Shown here piece after piece: positions 25,589 through 34,122 of a stretch of 55,223 bases of DNA (position 1 is its first letter; every line of letters begins with the position of its first letter). The DNA comes from JALYNX01 sp963746905. Its GTDB lineage: Bacteria > Actinomycetota > Acidimicrobiia > Spongiisociales > ZC4RG35. A model generated the notes under the pieces. The model was given only the letters and a program-made list of their open reading frames with translations, was not told where the DNA came from and ran no database searches. The DNA lies in assembly GCA_963746905.1 (NCBI GenBank), contig CAVVCY010000004.1:1-55223 (forward strand). Direction: 5' to 3'. The position numbers were made by a program, and so were the translations under genes.

Positions 25589-26167
25589 TCAGTCTTGACT
25601 GACCGTGCAGCAATTGTTGGCAACGGCTTCAAGGGATGTGGCCATCTTTTCGGCGAGGTTGTCTCCAGTTAGCACATCTTCGATCAGCAATTCGTCATCG
25701 AGGATGTAGACCACCGGTACCGAATCGAAGGTCCATTGGGAACTCAGGGCATCGAATTCGCCATCGATGGTGGGCATGGTGAGACCCATGGTCTCCACTG
25801 CGGCCGCCAGAGTTTCATAGCCTGCCTCACCGGGTTCGGATGGATGGAGCATGCCAACCGTTAGCACGTTGTAGTCAGCAGAAAGCTCCGGCCAGGCGGC
25901 TTCGATCTCTGGCAGTTGCTCATGGCAGTGGGGGCAGGTGTTCAGCCAAAAGACGACCGCAGTCGGCTTGCCGGTGAGGTCAGCGAGATCAGTGACCCCG
26001 GTGCCGGTGAGGTCGTCTCCGCTGAGGGCGGGTGCGATTGACCCGACCATCGAGAGTGGATTTGCTCCTTCATCATCATTCGAGCAAGCGGCAGCGCTGA
26101 GGATCAGAGCGGCGAGCACGGCGATGAGAATGAAGGATCTTGATCTGTGTGGCATGGCGATCTGCAT
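25589..26167 (-). CDS. TlpA-like thioredoxin-fold lipoprotein
   Basis: A 192-residue exported lipoprotein: a basic start (MPHRSRS), a hydrophobic core and lipobox LILSAAAC, with Cys as lipidation site. The mature part is a thioredoxin/TlpA fold with VVFWLNTCPHCHEQLPE (CxxC redox pair) and the cis-Pro region SVPVVYILDD. It probably acts outside the membrane in disulfide reduction or cytochrome c maturation. MQIAMPHRS allows two ATG starts four codons apart. A second Cys pair (NNCCTVSQD) is close to the C-terminus. Confidence 0.85.
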   Translation of the reverse strand: MQIAMPHRSRSFILIAVLAALILSAAACSNDDEGANPLSMVGSIAPALSGDDLTGTGVTDLADLTGKPTAVVFWLNTCPHCHEQLPEIEAAWPELSADYNVLTVGMLHPSEPGEAGYETLAAAVETMGLTMPTIDGEFDALSSQWTFDSVPVVYILDDELLIEDVLTGDNLAEKMATSLEAVANNCCTVSQD

Positions 26168-26219
26168 GGTTCGAGATCATAAGGTGCCCGTTGGCTTGTA
26201 GGGCAGGCGTCGAGTCAGA

Positions 26220-26591
26220 TCACATGTTGGCCATGCCGAGGATGTTCCCCTCGGAGTCCTTGAACCAGGCCGCCTTGCCGTCGGGTGACTCCATCACGCC
26301 GTCGACGGTCTGGAAGTCCTCCCCAAAGTCATAGTCCTCGAAGACCACTCCGCGGGACTTCAATTCGGCAAATGCCGTGTCGAAATCGCTGACGGCGAAG
26401 AATGCTGCCGTCGCCTGATTGGTGCCGGCGAACATCGATGGGTAGACCCCGAAGCCGACGCCACCAGCCTCATAGCGGAGCTCGCCGCCAGGGCCTGTTT
26501 CGTTTGGCTCCAGTCCGAGTTTCTCCGAATACCAAGCGCGAGCCCGATCGATGTCCGCTGCGGGAAGCGATGCATGAAGTGTGAAATCCAT
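26220..26591 (-). CDS. VOC (glyoxalase/bleomycin-resistance) family protein 1
   Basis: A 123-residue VOC protein: DFTLHASLPAADIDRARAWY opens the first beta-alpha-beta-beta-beta unit, FFAVSDFDTAFAELKSRGV the second, and GKAAWFKDSEGNILGMANM closes it. The start at 26591 is fixed by a perfect AAAGGAGG ribosome-binding site just upstream. It is a close paralogue of the protein at 27786-28163. Function could be metal-dependent dioxygenase, isomerase or ligand binding; not decidable here. Confidence 0.85.
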   Translation of the reverse strand: MDFTLHASLPAADIDRARAWYSEKLGLEPNETGPGGELRYEAGGVGFGVYPSMFAGTNQATAAFFAVSDFDTAFAELKSRGVVFEDYDFGEDFQTVDGVMESPDGKAAWFKDSEGNILGMANM

Positions 26592-26625
26592 CACACCTCC
26601 TTTCCCCGGGAAAGCTACCCGAGGT

Positions 26626-27711
26626 TCAGAGGGGCGGATCGTGTGCGTCCGGATCCGGTGCTTTGAATCGGATTCGTCCGTGATCCGGATGGCGGTAGAC
26701 GGTGAATCCACGCTGATGAACGACTACGTGGTGATGAAACCAGCAGAGACTCACCAGATTCTCGGCGTCGGTCCGTCCCCCTTGGCTCCACGGGATGATG
26801 TGATGCGCCTCGATTCGGTATCGGGAATCACAGCCATCTCCGGCGCAGGTATTGCCGTCGCGATCGAGGATGGCTCGTTTCAGAGCTGGTGGTACGAGAC
26901 GCTGTCGGCGGCCGTACTCCATGAACCGGCCGTCCTCGGTCCGAACCGTGACCTCGGCGACGGCGTCGCAAAGGATCGCCTCAAGGGCGTTGGCGCCGAC
27001 CTTGGGCCCGGCCTCGAGGACGACTCCGGCCCTGGCGTTGGATGGCGCTGCCTTGCTTGCGTCAACGAAAACGGTGACCTGAGCCGGTGGTGCCTCGTCG
27101 CTGAAGCAGATCTCGAGCAAGGCTGTCGCCTTCCGCCAAGATGCGTCTCCACGGCTTCCATCAGGCAAGGTCGGAAGTTGATCGGCAGTTTCAGTGAGCA
27201 CTTTGTTGACGATCGCCCCGGAATAGCCGTCGAGCCCGCCCCACAGCTTCCACCAGGACTCGTCGAGAGAAGGCTGGACCACGAGGAACCGATCTTCGGA
27301 AGTCTTCATCTCGGTTGCCGCCGATATCTCGGCCCGAATCCCGGCTTCGCGGCGAACGGCGCCGATATCTAGGTGGTCCATGAGCCCGACGTCCCCGACA
27401 ATCCGGGATACTGCCTCGACCCGATCGAAGGTGGCCTCACCCTGAGCCAAAGCCTCTAGTAGCTCAGGTTGATCCTGGGTTCGGCGCATGGTTCGCACCA
27501 GGGTTCTCGCGCCGTCGAGGCCAATGTCGAGCCGTCGGGCGGTCCATTCCGAAAGATTCTTGGCACCATCGGCTGTGGCGACCTGGCCTCGGTCGATGGT
27601 GGCCAACGCCTCCATCTGTAGGGACCGATACGACGAGATGGCGGCTTCAGATGCGATCAGCGTCTGCTCTGCCTGATCAATCGTCATCAACGAACGTATG
27701 TTCGATTCCAT
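26626..27711 (-). CDS. DUF222/13E12-type HNH endonuclease
   Basis: A 361-residue protein with an N-terminal helical DUF222 region (ALATIDRGQVATADGAKNL, WTARRLDIGLDGARTLVR) and a C-terminal HNH nuclease: CAGDGCDSRYRIEAHHIIPW, then DAENLVSLCWFHHHVVVHQRG, with two Cys pairs for structural zinc. This family (13E12 repeat proteins) is highly expanded in actinobacteria and often behaves as a mobile or selfish gene. It lies between two VOC paralogues on the same strand. Confidence 0.9.
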   Translation of the reverse strand: MESNIRSLMTIDQAEQTLIASEAAISSYRSLQMEALATIDRGQVATADGAKNLSEWTARRLDIGLDGARTLVRTMRRTQDQPELLEALAQGEATFDRVEAVSRIVGDVGLMDHLDIGAVRREAGIRAEISAATEMKTSEDRFLVVQPSLDESWWKLWGGLDGYSGAIVNKVLTETADQLPTLPDGSRGDASWRKATALLEICFSDEAPPAQVTVFVDASKAAPSNARAGVVLEAGPKVGANALEAILCDAVAEVTVRTEDGRFMEYGRRQRLVPPALKRAILDRDGNTCAGDGCDSRYRIEAHHIIPWSQGGRTDAENLVSLCWFHHHVVVHQRGFTVYRHPDHGRIRFKAPDPDAHDPPL

Positions 27712-27785
27712 GATTGAAACATACGATGTGCCTGTGACAGATTCAATAGTTCCGTCGCCCGATCAGAAGATTTTCTTGCCCGATT

Positions 27786-28163
27786 TCAGAACGAGGAGCC
27801 GAGGGCGAGGATGTTCCCCTCGGAGTCTTTGAACCAGGAGGTCTTCTCGCCGTCCGGGGAAGTCAGCACCCCGTCGACAGTCCGGAAGTCGTCGCCGAGG
27901 TCGTAGTCCTCGAACACGACGCCCTTGCCGAGCAGGTCGGCCCGCACCGCGTCGAAGTCGCTGACGACGAACCTGGCAGAGGTGGCCTTGTTGGTGCCGG
28001 CGTTGTCGGAGGGGTAGATGCCGAACTGGGTTCCCCCTGCGCGGTACAAGAGCTCCTCGTCCTCATCCGGGTTGACCGGTTCCAGCCCCAGGATCGCCGA
28101 ATACCAGGCTCGTGCTCGGTCCACGTCGGAGGCGGCGATTTCGAACTTGATTGTGAAATCCAT
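27786..28163 (-). CDS. VOC (glyoxalase/bleomycin-resistance) family protein 2
   Basis: A 125-residue paralogue of the VOC protein at 26220-26591: IAASDVDRARAWYSAILGLE, FVVSDFDAVRADLLGKGV, VFEDYDLGDDFRTVDGVL and SWFKDSEGNILALGSSF align nearly without gaps. The start at 28163 is supported by AGAGGAG upstream. The two VOC genes and the intervening HNH gene all read on the minus strand, which suggests duplication with or without insertion of the HNH gene. Confidence 0.85.
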   Translation of the reverse strand: MDFTIKFEIAASDVDRARAWYSAILGLEPVNPDEDEELLYRAGGTQFGIYPSDNAGTNKATSARFVVSDFDAVRADLLGKGVVFEDYDLGDDFRTVDGVLTSPDGEKTSWFKDSEGNILALGSSF

Positions 28164-28246
28164 CTCGTCTCCTCTATTACGAACGTACTTGATCTCGCTC
28201 GCGAGGTCCGATGAATTAGCCTCCCCGTCTGCAAAGGGAGGACCCA

Positions 28247-28528
28247 TTGACGACGTCGAATGAAGGGTGGCCGGGCGCCCGAATCCTGGGAATGATCGGC
28301 CTCGTTCTCTATATCGCCACGGGCGTGTTTCCGTACGCCGCGTCCGGATTGGTTGCTCCGCTGTGGGGTATCGCCGTCCTCTACTTCGGATGGGGGATCG
28401 GGTTCTTCTCCACGATCATCCTCTACCGACGCCGCTCGGCTTGGGCCCTCATCATGCCCGTTGCGGCACTGGCTTTCTGGTGGATCGTGATTTCGATAGG
28501 CGAGGCAGCCTTCGACTGGACTGCATGA
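28247..28528 (+). CDS. Small membrane protein, three transmembrane segments
   Basis: A 93-residue protein of unknown function with three hydrophobic segments (IGLVLYIATGVFPYAASGL, LWGIAVLYFGWGIGFFSTII, ALIMPVAALAFWWIVISIG). The TTG start is preceded by GGGAGG at a good distance. The gene is divergent from the VOC gene and lies 25 bases before a tRNA gene. Confidence 0.65.
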   Translation: MTTSNEGWPGARILGMIGLVLYIATGVFPYAASGLVAPLWGIAVLYFGWGIGFFSTIILYRRRSAWALIMPVAALAFWWIVISIGEAAFDWTA

Positions 28529-28553
28529 GCGACAGTTACTCTCGCGGGCGACC

Positions 28554-28631
28554 GGGCCCGTAGCTCAATCCGGTCAGAGCAGCGGACTCATAATCCGTTG
28601 GTTGCAGGTTCAAGTCCTGCCGGGCCCACCA
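28554..28631 (+). tRNA. tRNA with CAT anticodon (Met, or Ile2 after lysidine modification)
   Basis: A complete cloverleaf can be drawn by hand. Acceptor stem GGGCCCG (28554-28560) pairs with CGGGCCC (28621-28627), then A and an encoded CCA. D-arm GCTC...GAGC; anticodon arm GCGGA-CTCATAA-TCCGT; T-arm GCAGG-TTCAAGT-CCTGC. The CAT anticodon means elongator Met, initiator Met or Ile2. The acceptor and GGTTCAAGTCC T-arm resemble Ile2 as much as Met. Initiator is less likely because the anticodon stem lacks three consecutive G-C pairs. Confidence 0.95.
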
Positions 28632-28668
28632 TCCTCAATCTCAACATTTCCCAGAAAATCGCCTGTCG

Positions 28669-28896
28669 CTAGATGGCTGGCGGGAAGACCGTCTCCTTCA
28701 CCACCGCCCCCGATCGGTCGAAGGTCCGCCATGTCCCGACCTGTTTGCCATTGTCGAACTCCCCGTTGCGCATCAGGCTGCCGTCTCGACGGTAGAACTC
28801 CCACACCCCATGCATGTTCCCGTTGAGCCTGAATCCTCGATGTTTGGGCCCGCCGTGGTCGTAGTCCGCCTGGTCGGGTAGCACCTCGTCTTTCAT
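28669..28896 (-). CDS. MORN-like/YwqK-type small protein
   Basis: A 75-residue protein with two MORN-like units: GNMHGVWEFYRRDGSLMRNG and KQVGTWRTFDRSGAVVKET. Such repeats occur in YwqK-type proteins annotated as putative antitoxins or surface-associated proteins. ATG 28896 is preferred because the repeats begin soon after; a longer in-frame start at 28938 exists. No toxin gene is adjacent, so no toxin-antitoxin role is claimed. Confidence 0.6.
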   Translation of the reverse strand: MKDEVLPDQADYDHGGPKHRGFRLNGNMHGVWEFYRRDGSLMRNGEFDNGKQVGTWRTFDRSGAVVKETVFPPAI

Positions 28897-28966
28897 AGGC
28901 ACAAGTTTGGTACACCTGCGTGAAGGAGAGAAGGACACTTACCTGCTGATTTCACGGCGCGGAGGC

Positions 28967-30229
28967 TCAGTCGGTGGTGGGGGTTCGCAACCAGGTCCCG
29001 ATCGACGCCGGCTGCATCGTTTGTTCGACCACGCTGGTCCAGCCGGTCACCACTTGTTCGGGATCCACCTGATCGCGGAGTGAGGCGGCGAACCCGTCCA
29101 TCACCCTCTGAGTGTCATATCGGGAGCGGTTGAAACGACGATCGACCACACTCTGGGTCCTTCGTCGCAGTGGATTGAACAGGGCCGCAACTGCGAGGGT
29201 CGAGCCGGCCACGGTCACGTTGGAGTCGGGGGAGACAAGCAACGTGAGCAGGCTGACGACTCCCAGGAACACGCCAGCCAGCAGACCGACCACCAACGCA
29301 TAGGAGACGGTGCGGGAGACGATGCGATCGATCTCGTAGAGCCGGTATCGGAGGACGGCGATGGCGATCGAGATCGGGATCGCCATGATCGAGAAACCGA
29401 ATAGAAAGTCGGCGATGCTCCCAGACAGGATCTCGCCGGTCAAGCCACCGAAGGCGTAGGTCAGTCCGAAGACGGCGATTGCGAAAAGCGGCCACTTGAG
29501 TTGTTGGCGCTCTTCGCGTGTACCCGTGCGGAACCTGAGGATCACCGCGGAGGCTGAGATCAGAGCGATCGCGGCCAATCCGATGCTCCAGACCGGACCG
29601 GCGAAGGCGTTCTCGACCGCAGCATCGGGGAGGAACCCGATCGGACTCGGAACCGTCCACAAGGTCTCGTCTTCGGTGGCGACTTGCATGGTTTCGCTGA
29701 ACGTGACCGCTCCGATCATGGCTGAGATCATCACGACCTCGAGGCTCGCCGCCCAGCGCCAGCGGGGGGAGAGGAGCTTTCCGTTGGGGAAGGTGAGAAG
29801 CAGGTGGAAGATCGGGAAGATCAGAAGGACCCACGACCACGATGTGAACCAGACCAGCAGCCATATCCCGAGGTTTACCGATGAGGGCGGCGGGTTGAGC
29901 CCGAGCAACCACTGAGTGCCAAGCTCACTGATTGCGATGGTCAGACCGGGGATCAGCAACAGCCAACCGATCACGTTTCCCGGCTGCCGGCTGACGATCA
30001 CCGTGCCGCCGAGCAGAAAAGCCACTAATGCAAGAAGTAGTTGAATCGCAGCCAGAGCCGCTAGCGGACTCTTGGCGAACTCACCGGACTGATAAGCGAG
30101 CCATCCCATCCAGGCGATCAACACCAGCCCTATGGCGGCCACGACCCAGACGAGTCGGGCGGCGCGACGACTGGTCGGCCTCCTGGTGGTCTCGGGTTGC
30201 AAGTCGGATCGTGATGTCATCGACGTCAT
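28967..30229 (-). CDS. Polytopic membrane sensor-like protein without output domain
   Basis: A 420-residue protein with about nine hydrophobic segments, then the module IAVLRYRLYEIDRIVSRTVS and VVDRRFNRSRYDTQRVMDGF that usually sits before kinase or phosphatase output domains in actinobacterial sensor proteins. Here the chain ends shortly afterwards (TWLRTPTTD), so no histidine kinase, GAF or PP2C domain is present. The next gene upstream on the same strand encodes the same module fused to a SpoIIE phosphatase, so this could be a partner or a truncated paralogue. Confidence 0.7.
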   Translation of the reverse strand: MTSMTSRSDLQPETTRRPTSRRAARLVWVVAAIGLVLIAWMGWLAYQSGEFAKSPLAALAAIQLLLALVAFLLGGTVIVSRQPGNVIGWLLLIPGLTIAISELGTQWLLGLNPPPSSVNLGIWLLVWFTSWSWVLLIFPIFHLLLTFPNGKLLSPRWRWAASLEVVMISAMIGAVTFSETMQVATEDETLWTVPSPIGFLPDAAVENAFAGPVWSIGLAAIALISASAVILRFRTGTREERQQLKWPLFAIAVFGLTYAFGGLTGEILSGSIADFLFGFSIMAIPISIAIAVLRYRLYEIDRIVSRTVSYALVVGLLAGVFLGVVSLLTLLVSPDSNVTVAGSTLAVAALFNPLRRRTQSVVDRRFNRSRYDTQRVMDGFAASLRDQVDPEQVVTGWTSVVEQTMQPASIGTWLRTPTTD

Positions 30230-30339
30230 CCAGCCCGATTTCTAGTTGCCCACCGTTTCGAAATCGTTACGGAATAGGCCGATCGATGAGTTCGCGAAAT
30301 CGTCCGCTCGTTCGCGAAAAATGGAATACGTCCTGACTT

Positions 30340-30526
30340 GCATGTTCGGGACGGCATGTCTACCTTCCCATTTGTCGGTACGGGGGCAACCCCGAACCGG
30401 ACCCGAAGAGACCGAGAGGTCACTCCGGGACCCTCTGGGAGACCAAGCTTTCGGGTTTGGAGTCCGAGCAGGGTCGTGAGCCCCGAGAGGGTGGAAGCTT
30501 CGGCCGAAACTCCCTCGGGGTTTTTC
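30340..30526 (+). ncRNA. Candidate structured small RNA
   Basis: The 312-base gap between two minus-strand genes holds a plus-strand region rich in complementary segments. GGTACGGGG-GCAA-CCCCGAACC (30377-30398) is a GNRA-type hairpin. ACCCGAA (about 30401-30407) can pair with TTCGGGT (about 30450-30456). GACC-GAGA-GGTC is a tetraloop hairpin inside. All are followed by an intrinsic terminator with five T. No convincing ORF lies here and no plus-strand gene follows, so a free-standing RNA is the simplest reading. It matches no RNA family I can recognise. The 5' end is not determined. Confidence 0.45.
30481..30525 (+). terminator. Rho-independent terminator of the candidate small RNA
   Basis: CCCCGAG (30481-30487) pairs with CTCGGGG (30514-30520) and is followed by TTTTT (30521-30525); an inner TTCGGCCGAA palindrome extends the structure. 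The T-run is on the plus strand only, so termination is of rightward transcription. Confidence 0.75.
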
Positions 30527-30541
30527 GCGTCCGGGCTCAGA

Positions 30542-32825
30542 TCACGCGTGGCGGGCCAGGGTCACCATCGTGATGTCGTCCTCCTGCTCCCACTCTGCTC
30601 CCACGAACTCGGCGTGAGATTCGAGGGCCGCCCCGACCAGGTCGCCGTTCGAACCGCTGAGAGCCTGGCGAAGCCGGTCTGTCCCATACATGTCTCCGTC
30701 GGGAGCGTGCGCCTCGGCCAGACCATCACTGGTCAGTACCAGGCTGTCACCGGGAGAGAGGTGGCCCTCGATTTCCTCATAGAACATGTCAGGCATCAGT
30801 CCCAGTGGCATCCCGCGGGCCATGATCTCTGCGGTGACCATGTCGTTGCGCTGAAAGGGAAGGTTGTGCCCTGCGTTGGCCATCGACATCGACCCCGATG
30901 ACGGATCAATCATCGCCAGAAGACAGGTGACGAACATGCCCGATGGGATATCGGGTTGGATACGTTCGTTGACTTCGGCGAGCACATCACCAGGCGGCCG
31001 GCCGCTGCCTGTAGACACTCGAAGCAGGGTGCGACAGGTCGCCATCACCAGAGCGGCGGGTATCCCCTTGTCGCTGACGTCCCCGATGATCATGGCGAGT
31101 CGGCCGTCGGGAAGCTCCAGCCAGTCGTAAAAATCGCCACCCACCTCACGCGCTGGGCGGTAGAAGGCGTTGAAGGCCCACCCGGGAATCTCGGGGAACC
31201 CGTGAGGGAGGAGGCCTTGTTGAATCTTGCGGGCCAACTCCAGCTCGTGGGCAGCGCGCTCTCGGTTCTGGGCTTCCTTCTCCCGCATCCTCACTTCATA
31301 GGCGAGTTGCAGTGCCGGCCCAGCTGTCTGGGCGAGCCGGTCGAGCAGCTCGAGGTCGAGCGTCGAATAGCGGCTGTCTGAGGCGCGATCACCGAGATCG
31401 AGGACACCAGTCAGCGAGCCTCCGGCTACCAGTGGGACCAGGACGGCGGTCCCGTCGGCGGTGAATGGTGCGAGACCTTTGCTGGGAGCCACATTTTCGA
31501 GATCGATTGCTGCGCCGGAAGCAAGGGCCTTCCTAGTCGCCTTGGAGAATGGCCCCGTGTGGAGCTGTACCGACTTCGGCCGCAGCGCCCGCTCCACGGT
31601 GGAGACCAACTCTGCCTCGAGAGTGGTCGGGTCGACGAGGCGGGCCGCTTCTCCGGCGAAGTCGTCGATCACCTGGCGGGCGTCGTAACGCTCCCGGTAG
31701 AACCGGCGATCAACCCCTCGTTGCACCCGTTTTCGCAACGGCTGGAAGGCCAGGACCAGCAATGTTCCGAGGACGACTCCGGCTGCACCGCCCCGCCATC
31801 CGGTGATGGTCGCCTCGAAGCCGACTCCGGCAACCGCCGCCACCCCAGCAACGATCGCGAGGAAGCCGACTCCCACGAGGGCCGTCACCGTGGCATAGAC
31901 CAGGGCCCGGTTGACCAGAAGGTCGAGGTCGAAGAGTCGGTGGCGAATGATGGCCACAGACACCGATATCGGGAACATGAACACTGCGATCGTCAGCAGC
32001 ACCAGGACATTGAGGGCGTAGACCGCCTTGAGTCGTGGAGTGACCACGATGAGGTCGAGGACATCGGGGGTGAGCTCCGGTTGGAGAATCCACAGGACGA
32101 GAAAGGCGCCGAGGGCGGCAACCAACGAGATAACGACCGGCTTGGTCGTTCTCACAAAGTCGGGCTGGCGGCTGCGTATGAGCTGAGCCAGGATCCCCGC
32201 GGCTGGCAGCCCGACCAGCCAGGCGAACTGGAGAGATGCGGGCCACGTACGAGGATCCAACGGGTTGCCCGGAAAGAAAAAGGTGAGCAGTCCGCTGGTC
32301 CGCAGCTGCAGCAACCAGCCACCTCGTCCACTTTGGTGTCCACTTCCCGTCGGGAAAGGTGGCGAGGAAGGCGAGCGTTGCGATTCCGGCCAGGGATCCC
32401 CAAAACACGATCAGCGTTGGCGTGGTGATCGACCCCACAAAGAGCGCAATCTGCTCGCCCTGGGGAAGGAGCGATAAGGGAGCAAAGAGGCTGGCCCCGA
32501 GTGCAGCAAGTGTCACCGCGGCGAGTGGTGCCCGATTGGAGGCGTCGCGTCGGCCGATCAAGAGCAAAGCCAGGCCAAGAAACACGGCGAGACCGAACAC
32601 ATGGAGTAGACGTTGGGTGGTTTCGACGAATTCGGGCTGGAACAGAACGGCGAGCTCCTGTTCGATGCGAGGGTCGACCGCCGCCGGGCCCTGTGCGATC
32701 AGCCCATCGGGCGGGTTGTTGAACAGCGTGACCATCGACGCCAGCGAAACCACCGCTATCGCAAGTACTACGACGAGACCCACCCATCTCGGTACCAGGG
32801 TCGCTCGGGGAGCCTCGAGTGTCAT
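30542..32825 (-). CDS. Membrane-anchored GAF-SpoIIE (PP2C) phosphatase (frameshift)
   Basis: A roughly 760-residue RsbU-like regulator. Order: about nine membrane segments, the module AIIRHRLFDLDLLVNRALVY and GVDRRFYRERYDARQVIDDF, a GAF-like region, a coiled linker (ELARKIQQGLLPHGFPEIPG) and a SpoIIE/PP2C domain with EVGGDFYDWLEL, IIGDVSDKGIPAALVM, NAGHNLPF and LTSDGLAEAHA metal-binding Asp residues. The frame breaks near 32315-32325: the first part ends at PKWTRW and the rest continues LLQLRTSGLLTFFFPGN after a one-base change. Likely target: a phosphorylated anti-anti-sigma factor. It overlaps the next gene upstream by four bases. Confidence 0.85.
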
Positions 32826-33958
32826 TCTCCGGCCCCAGCCATCCGAGCCTGGTCCATTTGATCAGAGGCGAGAGAGATGACCGCTTTCTGAGGCTCCCCT
32901 TCGACGAGATAGCCACCCCAGTGGCGCACGTCGATTCGCTCGGTGGAGCCGCCGAGTGCCGGGTCGATCTGATGACAGCCCGCACAGTCGGTGCGACCGC
33001 CCCAACACGGAATTTCCCAATCCTCTTCCCCGCACTCCCGCTCTGGGTGGGGGACGATCGGCGCCCCATCCACACCGGTGGCGTGACAGCCGAGACAGGT
33101 GGCGCGGTCGACATCGGCCGCCATCGCCGTGGGGTGGTTGGGGTCCGGTCGGTGGGGGACATTGGGTTGGTCGTCGTTGACCACCCAAATCAACGAGATC
33201 AGGAACAGCACAGGCACCAGGAATATCCACCCGACAACTCTCCGAGTGAGTCGGCGTGGAGTGTCCGACGCGGGACGATCTAAGAACAGGACTGCCAGCA
33301 GCCAAGCAGCCGCCCACAGGATCAATCCAACGGCGTAGCCGGTCTTGTGAGAGGAGGCGTCGAAGGGGAAGCGGAGACTGGCAACTCCGTAGACCGCCGC
33401 GGCGCCCGCGATGCTGAACGCCACCGTTCGGTAGCCGGTGAACCGCAGGGCAACGACCACTCCAAGGATCAGTAGGACGAGAGCGAAGGCTGCCATCACC
33501 GACCAGTGGGTGGTGTGATTCTGAGCATGAGCGAGTGCCCGAGCTACATGTCCCTCGATCTCCATCCGAAGCGGGAAAAAGGCAATGGCGACGAGTGCTA
33601 TCGCCCACGACCAGACCGGGCCCTCCCGATACGGTTTTGCAGGGCGGGCCAAAGCGAGGACCGCGGCCAATGGGATGAGGTAGAGGAGGAGGCCGACCTG
33701 CCAGCGAACGCTGATTGTCACCACGATCACCAGCGTGAGCAGGGTGACTGTCGTCTGAATCAACCCAGCCAGGTTCCGCTTCGGGCTGAGGAGTTGGGTG
33801 ATCGCTCCCACCAGGGCCAGGGTGAAGAAGACGCCGAAGACGACTTCGTGGAGGCGGTGGGACACCTCCGATGACAACGAAGTGTCTTGATAGGCATCGG
33901 TGAACCAGCCGAACAGGACAAATGCGGCAGGGGAGAAGAGGAGGAGAACGATCAGCAT
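32822..33958 (-). CDS. Membrane protein with two c-type haem motifs
   Basis: A 378-residue protein: about nine hydrophobic segments in the first 270 residues, then an exported tail with CLGCH and CAGCH, both CxxCH haem c attachment sites, spaced about 45 residues. It looks like a membrane-bound di-haem cytochrome that could hand electrons across the membrane. It overlaps the SpoIIE phosphatase gene by four bases (ATGA), so signalling and redox functions appear to be co-expressed. I do not recognise a named family. Confidence 0.7.
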   Translation of the reverse strand: MLIVLLLFSPAAFVLFGWFTDAYQDTSLSSEVSHRLHEVVFGVFFTLALVGAITQLLSPKRNLAGLIQTTVTLLTLVIVVTISVRWQVGLLLYLIPLAAVLALARPAKPYREGPVWSWAIALVAIAFFPLRMEIEGHVARALAHAQNHTTHWSVMAAFALVLLILGVVVALRFTGYRTVAFSIAGAAAVYGVASLRFPFDASSHKTGYAVGLILWAAAWLLAVLFLDRPASDTPRRLTRRVVGWIFLVPVLFLISLIWVVNDDQPNVPHRPDPNHPTAMAADVDRATCLGCHATGVDGAPIVPHPERECGEEDWEIPCWGGRTDCAGCHQIDPALGGSTERIDVRHWGGYLVEGEPQKAVISLASDQMDQARMAGAGE

Positions 33959-34122
33959 CGTCCAGACGGCGATCCGGAAGTACTGCTCTTTCGATGACCG
34001 AGATGGTCCGACGTTTCGTCGGACGGCGGAGTCTCCTCGGGATCAGGAGCTGACGACGGATCTGTGCTCACTCTTCACAGACGATCAGCATCGATGAATG
34101 GGTGACATCGATAAGGTGACCG

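Noticed and set aside
28669..28896. Toxin-antitoxin system around the YwqK-like gene
   Set aside because: Only a MORN-like protein is present; no toxin-like partner is adjacent.
30377..30480. Known riboswitch (c-di-AMP, c-di-GMP, ZTP, glycine, cobalamin) in the structured region
   Set aside because: Compared with remembered consensus cores, only short coincidental matches such as GGGTCGTGA were found, and no regulated gene follows on that strand.
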